NCBI GenBank assembly: GCA_900770025.1
Contig: CAAGIW010000039.1
Span: 1 to 5,393 of the forward strand
Direction: 5' to 3'
DNA from: an uncultured Prevotella sp.
GTDB lineage: Bacteria; Bacteroidota; Bacteroidia; Bacteroidales; Bacteroidaceae
DNA length: 5,393 nucleotides
Positions 1 through 4,938 of the stretch are shown piece after piece. Numbering within the stretch: the first letter of the stretch is position 1; each line of letters begins with the position of its first letter. Below the pieces are notes generated by a model that was not told where the DNA came from, ran no database searches, and saw only the letters and a list, made by a program, of their open reading frames with translations. Made by a program: the position numbers and the translations under genes.

Positions 1-386
1 CGTGCACGCACTGTCACCTTCTGTCCAGCAGCAAGTTTGGGCAGAATAATCTGCTGACCGTTGCGTGTCACACGTATCTTGTTCTTGCCAATGATGTAGT
101 TGTTGTTGCTGCTCAGTCCTGAAGTTCCGAAACTAAGTCCGCTCAACTCCTCAATCGCCACACCATTGGCCTTGAGCACACCAGACATCTTGGTAAGGTC
201 CTTGGCTTCCTTGAAGGAACCGTCAGCATTCATGGTAACCGACCAGTTGGCCGCATCTGCCTGGAGATTGGCTACTGTCTCCACACTTACGCCCTTGGTA
301 AAGTCCCAAGTCTTGCGCACTTGTGCACTCACACTGCCCGCCATCAGGGTCAATGCCAGTGTCAATAAGGTAAAACTTTTTCTCAT
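1..386 (-). CDS. Secreted protein with TWDF-type N-terminus (partial, 3' end outside window)
   Basis: The visible 128 residues begin with a clear signal peptide: MRKS, a hydrophobic stretch LLTLALTLMAG, then a signal peptidase I site SVSA|Q, with cleavage predicted after residue 21. The mature part opens with RKTWDFTKG (residues 24-32), followed by alternating polar and hydrophobic segments consistent with a beta-rich domain, including NNYIIGKNKIRVTRNG and LPKLAAGQKVTVRA at the window edge. N-termini of this kind (TWDF, then LPKL..GQ.VTV) are, from memory, common on large secreted or surface proteins of Prevotella and Bacteroides, often ahead of beta-helix or carbohydrate-active domains. The catalytic or functional part lies outside the window, so no activity can be assigned. 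The start is the only ATG placed directly before the signal peptide. It lies 87 bp beyond the small basic gene on the same strand. No good -7 box was found in that gap, so its promoter is unclear. Confidence 0.8.
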   Translation of the reverse strand, partial: MRKSFTLLTLALTLMAGSVSAQVRKTWDFTKGVSVETVANLQADAANWSVTMNADGSFKEAKDLTKMSGVLKANGVAIEELSGLSFGTSGLSSNNNYIIGKNKIRVTRNGQQIILPKLAAGQKVTVRA

Positions 387-422
387 CTCAATTCGTTTTA
401 GTAAATAATGTATTTAACTATA

Positions 423-471
423 TAACTCGTCATTGTTAAATTATAACTCGTAACTCATCACTCTTCATTCG
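423..471. repeat. Degenerate tandem heptamer repeat, seven units
   Basis: Seven consecutive 7-bp units can be read on the plus strand with a loose consensus TMAYTCR: taactcg, tcattgt, taaatta, taactcg, taactca, tcactct, tcattcg. Within it the 10-mer tataactcgt occurs twice (421-430 and 442-451), exactly three heptads apart. The tract fills most of the 87-bp gap between the small basic gene and the secreted-protein gene. Short degenerate runs of this flavour are, from memory, frequent in intergenic DNA of Bacteroidales, and I know of no assigned function. Units two and three are weak matches, so the true array may be only units four to seven. Confidence 0.5.
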
Positions 472-473
472 CC

Positions 474-719
474 TCACTTGTGCCTATTGGCACGCTGTTC
501 CCTGTATTTGGCCTTCTGCCGTGCCGAGCCGCTGCCATGGGCTCCGGTGATGTATTTCTTTTTCTTGGCCTTGGTCTTCACTTTGCCGTCGTCCTCTTTA
601 GACTTCTGTCCTCCCTTGCCAAAGTTGATGCCATGTTCAAGAATAGAGCTGAAATCATCGTTGTTCATCTGATTGTTTGCTTGGTAGTGTTTCTTTTTCT
701 TGTATGCCGCCCTTGTCAT
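474..719 (-). CDS. Small, highly basic hypothetical protein (81 aa)
   Basis: I do not recognise this gene. The 81-residue product is very rich in lysine and arginine (17 K and 5 R), with basic clusters at residues 7-10 (KKKK), 48-55 (KTKAKKKK) and in the tail (RQKAKYREQRANRHK). A less basic middle segment, NNDDFSSILEHGINFGKGG (residues 19-37), is the only part that looks foldable. There is no signal peptide and no membrane segment, so it is presumably cytoplasmic; nucleic-acid or ribosome binding is a guess from charge alone. It is read in the same direction as the AICAR transformylase gene 138 bp upstream. A candidate TAnnTTTG-like promoter 25 nt before the first ATG supports that start; Met18 is an alternative. 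Codons in the lysine-rich parts mix AAG and AAA, and third positions look like those of neighbouring genes, arguing for a real gene. Confidence 0.65.
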   Translation of the reverse strand: MTRAAYKKKKHYQANNQMNNDDFSSILEHGINFGKGGQKSKEDDGKVKTKAKKKKYITGAHGSGSARQKAKYREQRANRHK

Positions 720-744
720 TGGACGGACAAACCCGTAAATCGTT

Positions 745-776
745 TAAATATAGGAAGAAAAACTTCCTTCATCACA
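745..776 (-). promoter_or_regulatory. Candidate Bacteroidota promoter for the small basic gene
   Basis: On the minus strand TATATTTA (745-752) matches TAnnTTTG at all but the last base. TGTG (773-776) sits 20 nt upstream and matches the TTTG-type -33 element in three of four bases. The predicted start of transcription is near position 739, giving a leader of roughly 20 nt before the ATG at 719. The -33 element overlaps the outer end of the large inverted repeat. Confidence 0.45.
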
Positions 777-855
777 GTGTGGAACAGTTGCCCCACCTCT
801 TCCCATGCCACTTCAGTCTGACATGAATGAGGTGGGGCAACTGATCCAGACTCTG
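773..855. repeat. Long imperfect inverted repeat (27-bp arms, 29-nt loop)
   Basis: The inner 15 bp are perfectly inverted: cagttgccccacctc at 785-799 and its exact reverse complement at 829-843. Pairing continues outward to 773 and 855 with three mismatches (784/844, 779/849 and 775/853), giving 24 of 27 pairs around a 29-nt loop (800-828). It begins two bases after the AICAR transformylase stop codon, so it would form a strong hairpin in that gene's 3' untranslated RNA. On the minus strand the first T run (five T, at 758-762) lies about 10 nt beyond the outer stem and 22 nt beyond the perfect core, so it is not a canonical intrinsic terminator. It could be an mRNA-stabilising or atypical terminating hairpin, an operator for the next gene, or a small palindromic repeat element. 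Confidence 0.85.
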
Positions 856-857
856 TA

Positions 858-2039
858 TCAATGATGGAACAGGCGCACACCGGTGAACGCCATGGCAATG
901 CCATACTTGTCACAGGTCTCAATCACATTGTCGTCGCGCACAGAACCTCCTGCCTGGGCAATATACTGCACGCCGCTCTTGTGGGCACGCTCTATATTGT
1001 CACCGAAGGGGAAGAATGCGTCACTGCCCAGCGACACGGCTGTGTTCTGCGCTATCCATGCCTTTTTCTCCTCACGTGTCAGCGGTTCGGGCTTCTCCTT
1101 GAAGAACATCTGCCATGTACCCTCTGCCAGCACATCCTCATAATCATCAGATATATACACGTCGATGGTGTTGTCACGGTCGGCGCGGCGTATCTTATCC
1201 ACAAAAGGCAGGTTCATCACCTTGGGATGCTGGCGCAACCACCATATATCGGCCTTGTTTCCTGCCAATCGGGTGCAGTGGATGCGGCTCTGCTGTCCGG
1301 CACCAATGCCGATGGCCTGTCCATCCTTCACGTAGCACACCGAGTTGCTCTGCGTGTATTTCAGGGTGATGAGGGCGATCATCAGGTCGCGCTTGGCCTC
1401 GTCACTGAAGGTTTTGTTCTGTGTGGGCATATTGGCAAAGAGGGCCTCATCGTTGAGTTTCACCTCATTCCTTCCCTGTTCAAAGGTGATGCCATACACC
1501 TGTTTGCGCTCAATGGCCTCGGGCACGTAGTTCACATCCATCTTAATCACGTTGTATGTGCCCTTGCGTTTCTCCTTCAATATCTCCAATGCCTCGGGGG
1601 TATAGTCGGGAGCTATCACGCCGTCGCTCACCTCCCGCTTTATCAGCAGGGCCGTAGCCACGTCGCAGGTGTCGCTCAATGCCACGAAATCGCCATACGA
1701 ACTCATGCGGTCAGCACCTCTCGCACGAGCATAGGCACAGGCAATGGGCGAGAGTTCCACGCCGAGGTCATCCACAAAATACACCTTTTTCAGGGTGTCG
1801 CTCAGGGGCAATCCCACTGCAGCACCGGCCGGAGACACATGCTTGAACGATGCGGCTGCGGGCAATCCCGTGGCCTCTTTGAGTTCCTTGACCAACTGCC
1901 AGGAGTTGAAAGCGTCGAGGAAGTTGATATATCCCGGACGACCGTTGAGCACTTCTATGGGCAACTCTCCCTCGGCCATGAATATGCGCGAGGGCTTCTG
2001 GTTGGGGTTACAACCGTATTTTAACTGCAATTCCTTCAT
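858..2039 (-). CDS. Stand-alone phosphoribosylaminoimidazolecarboxamide formyltransferase (AICAR transformylase)
   Basis: The 393-residue product is the AICAR transformylase domain of PurH/ATIC without the roughly 200-residue N-terminal IMP cyclohydrolase domain. The family transfers a formyl group from 10-formyltetrahydrofolate to AICAR, giving FAICAR, the penultimate step of IMP synthesis in the cytoplasm. Diagnostic segments are the catalytic Lys-His pair in SFKHVSPAGAAVG (K66, H67), RMSSYGDFVALSD (111-123), EVSDGVIAPDY (136-146), KYTQSNSVCY (227-236), IGIGAGQQSRIHCTRLAG (243-260), SDAFFPFGDNIERA (339-352) and the C-terminal RLFHH. All key residues I know of are present, and the length fits a complete single-domain enzyme. 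The start MKELQLKYGCNPNQ matches where the domain begins (LRYGMNPHQ in relatives); an in-frame upstream extension to 2108 would run through the promoter and is rejected. Bacteria of this group usually also have a full-length PurH elsewhere, so this may be a second, specialised copy; whether it works in purine synthesis or in AICAR recycling cannot be seen here. The symbol is left blank because purH normally denotes the bifunctional protein. Confidence 0.95.
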   Translation of the reverse strand: MKELQLKYGCNPNQKPSRIFMAEGELPIEVLNGRPGYINFLDAFNSWQLVKELKEATGLPAAASFKHVSPAGAAVGLPLSDTLKKVYFVDDLGVELSPIACAYARARGADRMSSYGDFVALSDTCDVATALLIKREVSDGVIAPDYTPEALEILKEKRKGTYNVIKMDVNYVPEAIERKQVYGITFEQGRNEVKLNDEALFANMPTQNKTFSDEAKRDLMIALITLKYTQSNSVCYVKDGQAIGIGAGQQSRIHCTRLAGNKADIWWLRQHPKVMNLPFVDKIRRADRDNTIDVYISDDYEDVLAEGTWQMFFKEKPEPLTREEKKAWIAQNTAVSLGSDAFFPFGDNIERAHKSGVQYIAQAGGSVRDDNVIETCDKYGIAMAFTGVRLFHH

Positions 2040-2063
2040 GATTTTGTTGATTATTCTTGACTG

Positions 2064-2096
2064 CAAAGGTAATGCAAAAAATCGGATTACCCTAAA
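2064..2096 (-). promoter_or_regulatory. Promoter of the AICAR transformylase gene
   Basis: On the minus strand TACCTTTG (2064-2071) is a perfect TAnnTTTG -7 element, extended as TACCTTTGCAG. The -33 element is weak: TTTA (2093-2096) lies 21 nt upstream. The -7 element is 24 nt before the ATG at 2039, so transcription would start near 2058 with a leader of about 18 nt. This supports MKELQ as the translation start, since the upstream in-frame ATG would lie before the start of transcription. Confidence 0.75.
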
Positions 2097-2112
2097 TTTG
2101 GCGTGCAATAAT

Positions 2113-2143
2113 TTTGCTGTTCAATGGATTATCGCTATTTTTG
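2113..2143 (+). promoter_or_regulatory. Promoter of the NAD(P)HX repair gene, predicted nearly leaderless
   Basis: TTTG (2113-2116), a 19-nt spacer and TATTTTTG (2136-2143) match the Bacteroidota -33 and -7 consensus completely. Only five bases separate the -7 element from the ATG at 2149. In this class of promoter transcription usually starts about five to seven bases after the -7 element, which places the first transcribed base at or within a base or two of the start codon. There is no room for a ribosome-binding site. Confidence 0.75.
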
Positions 2144-2148
2144 CAGTG

Positions 2149-3669
2149 ATGAAAATCTTCACAAGTCACCAGATAAAGGAATTGGACAACTTCACCATCG
2201 CCCACGAACCCATCGAATCAATCAACCTGATGGAACGGGCGGCCAAGGCCATCGTGCGTGCCATTACCGCCAAATGGCCTGCCTCTGTCCCCGTGGTGGC
2301 TTTTGCAGGTCCGGGCAACAACGGTGGTGATGCGCTTGCCGTGGCACGTCTTTTGGCCGAACTGGGCTATCGGGTACAGGCGTTTCTGTTCAACATCAGC
2401 GGCAAGCTTTCCGACGACTGCGCCATCAACAGGCAGCGCATCGGGGAATGCAAGAAGATGGAACTCTTCACCGAGGTGACACAAGAGTTTGACCCGCCGC
2501 AGCTTCAGCGCGGTATGCTGGTCATCGACGGTCTGTTCGGTTCAGGACTGAGCAAGCCTTTGGCGGGCGGTTTTGCCTCTTTGGTAAAATACATCAACGC
2601 CTCGCCGGCACAGGTGGTGAGCATCGACATGCCCTCCGGACTTATGACGGAGGACAATACCTACAACGTGCGGGCCAACATCATCCGCGCCGACTATACC
2701 TTTACACTGCAACAGCCCAAGCTTTCATTCTTCTTTGCAGAAAACCAAACCTTCATCGGGCAAATGGAAACGCTCGACATCAAGTTGAGTGCCGAGGGAA
2801 TGGAACAGATAGAGGCGGATTTCTCCACCATCGAACGGGCGGAAATACAGCAACTGATGCTGCCCCGCAGTCCCTTCGCACACAAGGGTTCCATGGGCCA
2901 TGCCCTGTTGGTGGCAGGCAGTTATGGCATGGGGGGCGCTGCCATACTGGCTGCCAAGGCCTGTCTGCGCTCGGGTGCGGGCAAGGTGACTGTGCACTGT
3001 CCCAAGCGCAACAACATGATTCTGCAGATGGCCGTGCCCGAAGCGGTGATACAACTGGACCAGGAGGAGACCACCTTCACGGAACCTGTGGAGACGGAAG
3101 ACTTCAATGCCATGGGCATCGGTCCCGGGTTGGGCACCAACGAACAGACTTCGATAGCCCTGATAGCCCAACTGCGTCGCACGCAATGCCCCATCGTAGC
3201 GGATGCCGACGCACTGAATATCCTGGCCAACCACAGGGCATGGATACAGCAACTGCCCAAAGACATCATTATGACACCCCACGTCAAGGAGTTCGACCGA
3301 ATGGCAGGACAGTGCAGCGACAGCTATGAACGACTGATCAAAGCCATCAACATGGCCAAGAAGATGCACGGCTACATCATCCTGAAAGGGCATCACACCG
3401 CCATCTGTATGCCCGACGGCAAGGTGAAATTCAACACCACCGGCAATGCAGGCATGGCAACGGCCGGCAGCGGCGATGTGCTCACGGGCATACTCACGGC
3501 ACTGTTGGCACGAGGCTACAAGCACGGCAACGCCTGTCTCGTGGCCGTATATCTGCACGGATTGGCAGGAGACTTGGCGGCAGAAGCGTTAGGTATGGAG
3601 AGCGTCACGGCCTCCGACATCATACACTACCTGCCCGCCGCCTTCAAAACACTCTACAAAAAAGAATAA
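2149..3669 (+). CDS. nnr: Bifunctional NAD(P)H-hydrate epimerase / ADP-dependent NAD(P)H-hydrate dehydratase
   Basis: This 506-residue enzyme repairs NADHX and NADPHX, the damaged hydrated forms of NADH and NADPH: the epimerase interconverts the R and S forms and the dehydratase restores the S form using ADP. The N-terminal YjeF_N domain (about 1-215) starts with MKIFTSHQIKELDNFTI and has GPGNNGGD (54-61), DGLFGSGLSKPL (127-138) and SIDMPSGL (158-165). The C-terminal ribokinase-like dehydratase domain (about 230-500) has HKGSMGHALLVAGS (245-258), GIGPGLGT (323-330), DADALN (352-357), TPHVKEF (376-382), LKGHHT (412-417) and the nucleotide-binding NAGMATAGSGDVLTG (433-447). Both domains are intact and the length is normal for the fused form. 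TPHVKEF has Lys where better-known family members have Gly (TPHPGE), a likely lineage variant. The start at 2149 matches the usual family start; the open frame continues upstream to 1744 antisense to the neighbouring gene, but has no protein similarity there. It is divergent from the AICAR transformylase gene and probably co-transcribed with the DUF4831 gene 26 bp downstream. Confidence 0.96.
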   Translation: MKIFTSHQIKELDNFTIAHEPIESINLMERAAKAIVRAITAKWPASVPVVAFAGPGNNGGDALAVARLLAELGYRVQAFLFNISGKLSDDCAINRQRIGECKKMELFTEVTQEFDPPQLQRGMLVIDGLFGSGLSKPLAGGFASLVKYINASPAQVVSIDMPSGLMTEDNTYNVRANIIRADYTFTLQQPKLSFFFAENQTFIGQMETLDIKLSAEGMEQIEADFSTIERAEIQQLMLPRSPFAHKGSMGHALLVAGSYGMGGAAILAAKACLRSGAGKVTVHCPKRNNMILQMAVPEAVIQLDQEETTFTEPVETEDFNAMGIGPGLGTNEQTSIALIAQLRRTQCPIVADADALNILANHRAWIQQLPKDIIMTPHVKEFDRMAGQCSDSYERLIKAINMAKKMHGYIILKGHHTAICMPDGKVKFNTTGNAGMATAGSGDVLTGILTALLARGYKHGNACLVAVYLHGLAGDLAAEALGMESVTASDIIHYLPAAFKTLYKKE

Positions 3670-3695
3670 ACCACACATTCGATACACGACAAGAC

Positions 3696-4772
3696 ATGAC
3701 AAGACCGTTAGTTTTCGCAACCGCACTGATGCTCTGCACTGCAGCAGTAGCCCAGACACCGATAAGCAAATACCGCCCAGGACAAACCACCGAGGGCGCC
3801 GTATATTACTTGCCCAAAACTGCATTGCGCATCAGCGTATTGGTGGAGGAGACCACCTACACCCCAGGAGAACTGTCGCAGTATGCAAAGAAATACATGA
3901 AACTGCAAGACGTGAGCGACGAGAGCGAGACCTCACACCGCGTTCTCTCGCTGGGCCTCACACCGCTTGCACAGGCCGACACCACAAAATGCTACGCCGT
4001 GAAGCTCAATGCCAAGAGCAGCGCAACCAACATGGTCATCGGCGACGACGGCATCCTGCAGGCCATCAATGCCCAACCTGTTCCCGTCACCCAGCCCAAG
4101 ACCTTCGAGCCCGCTCCAAGGAAGAAAGCCATCGACCCCAAAACGCTGCTCAACGCCGACATTCTCTCTTCCGGAAGCACGGCCAAGATGGCGGAACTCG
4201 TGGCGCAAGAAATATACGACATCCGCGAAAGCAAGAGCCTGCTCACCAAAGGACAGGCCGACTTCATGCCCAAAGACGGAGAACAGCTGCGCCTGATGCT
4301 GCAACAACTGAACGAACAAGACGAGGCTCTGACCTCTATGTTCAAGGGCACCGTGAGCAAAGACACCACAGAGCATATACTCATCTACTGCCCCATGCCT
4401 GGCAAAGACAAGGAAGTGCTGTTCCGCCTGTCCAAACGGCGCGGACTGATTGACAACGACGACCTCTCCGGCGCACCTTATTATATATGTGTGGAGAATC
4501 TGAACACCGTACCGTCGGAGGCGGAAAACAATGCCAAGAACAAGAAAAAGAAGGACGAAGAGGACGGCATCTATGTGAATGTGCCCAGCAAAATCAAGGT
4601 CACCATACTGAAGGCCACCAAACCCATGGGTTCGTTTGAGTTGCACGCCGCCCAATACGGCCACACAGAACTGCTGAGCGGAGACCTGTTCAACAAGAAA
4701 TTCACCACCCGTCTCACACTAAACCCCACCACAGGCTCAGTGAACAAATTAGAGGCCGAACAACCGAAATAA
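3696..4772 (+). CDS. Exported DUF4831 family protein
   Basis: The 358-residue product has a signal peptide, with a hydrophobic stretch VFATALMLCTAAVA and a predicted signal peptidase I cut AVA|Q after residue 19. A cysteine at position 14 follows LML and does not make a proper lipobox, so a soluble periplasmic protein is more likely than a lipoprotein. The mature part looks like the Bacteroidota DUF4831 family: YYLPKTALRISVLVEETTYTPGELSQYAKKY is spread over 37-67, and a central helical part covers about 163-218 (LVAQEIYDIRESKS, then MPKDGEQLRLMLQQLNEQDE and ALTSMFKG). A conserved-looking GAPYYICVENL (259-269) follows, then a charged linker of five lysines in a row interrupted by one residue (NAKNKKKKDEED, 279-290) and a C-terminal beta-rich part. 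No catalytic motif is apparent and the family function is unknown to me. It sits 26 bp after the NAD(P)HX repair gene with no promoter in the gap and ends 41 bp before a strong terminator, so it is the last gene of a two-gene unit. Confidence 0.85.
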   Translation: MTRPLVFATALMLCTAAVAQTPISKYRPGQTTEGAVYYLPKTALRISVLVEETTYTPGELSQYAKKYMKLQDVSDESETSHRVLSLGLTPLAQADTTKCYAVKLNAKSSATNMVIGDDGILQAINAQPVPVTQPKTFEPAPRKKAIDPKTLLNADILSSGSTAKMAELVAQEIYDIRESKSLLTKGQADFMPKDGEQLRLMLQQLNEQDEALTSMFKGTVSKDTTEHILIYCPMPGKDKEVLFRLSKRRGLIDNDDLSGAPYYICVENLNTVPSEAENNAKNKKKKDEEDGIYVNVPSKIKVTILKATKPMGSFELHAAQYGHTELLSGDLFNKKFTTRLTLNPTTGSVNKLEAEQPK

Positions 4773-4813
4773 GCAGTTTCAAGGGCCATCCCCCACCCTA
4801 TGGGAAACAGATT

Positions 4814-4871
4814 CAAGCGTTGCGGATGCTGAATTGACTTGTGCAATTCAGCATCCGCAACGTTTGTTTTT
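4814..4871 (+). terminator. Strong rho-independent terminator after the DUF4831 gene
   Basis: A perfect 19-bp stem pairs CGTTGCGGATGCTGAATTG (4818-4836) with 4844-4862 around a 7-nt loop. It can extend by four more pairs, one of them G-U, to 4814 and 4866. The T-rich tract TTTGTTTTT follows directly (4863-4871). It ends the nnr-DUF4831 transcript. On the minus strand the hairpin is followed by CTTGAATCTG without a T run, so it would stop the converging nuclease transcript less efficiently, if at all. Confidence 0.95.
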
Positions 4872-4938
4872 CGTTTTACTTCCTACAATCACTCACCATT
4901 TGTAGTTTATTATCTCACTCAATGCCCTATCTTCACCT

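Noticed and set aside
100..408. A 102-codon open frame on the plus strand
   Set aside because: It is antisense to the signal peptide and N-terminus of the secreted-protein gene, which is far better supported.
423..471. CRISPR-like repeat array
   Set aside because: The units are 7 bp, contiguous and degenerate, with no spacers.
716..922. A 68-codon open frame on the minus strand spanning the large inverted repeat
   Set aside because: It overlaps the end of the AICAR transformylase gene in another frame, crosses the hairpin and the next promoter, and has no recognisable motif.
861..2024. A 387-codon open frame on the plus strand
   Set aside because: It lies entirely antisense to the well-supported AICAR transformylase gene; its His- and Val-rich product has no recognisable motif and is typical of a shadow frame.
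2040..2108. 23-residue N-terminal extension of the AICAR transformylase
   Set aside because: It overlaps the perfect -7 element at 2064-2071, so the upstream ATG would not be transcribed from that promoter, and the domain begins at MKELQLKYG.
1744..2148. N-terminal extension of the NAD(P)HX repair protein
   Set aside because: The open frame continues upstream, but it is antisense to the neighbouring gene and runs across the promoter; the family start is at 2149.
2725..3558. A 277-codon open frame on the minus strand
   Set aside because: It is antisense to the C-terminal half of the NAD(P)HX repair gene, where every dehydratase motif is on the plus strand; its composition (rich in His, Gly, Val, Gln) marks it as a shadow.
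3729..3740. Lipobox in the DUF4831 signal peptide (L-M-L-C)
   Set aside because: The residue before the cysteine is Leu rather than Gly, Ala or Ser, and a good signal peptidase I site (AVA|Q) follows.
3933..4664. A 243-codon open frame on the minus strand
   Set aside because: It is antisense to the DUF4831 gene and has no domain of its own.
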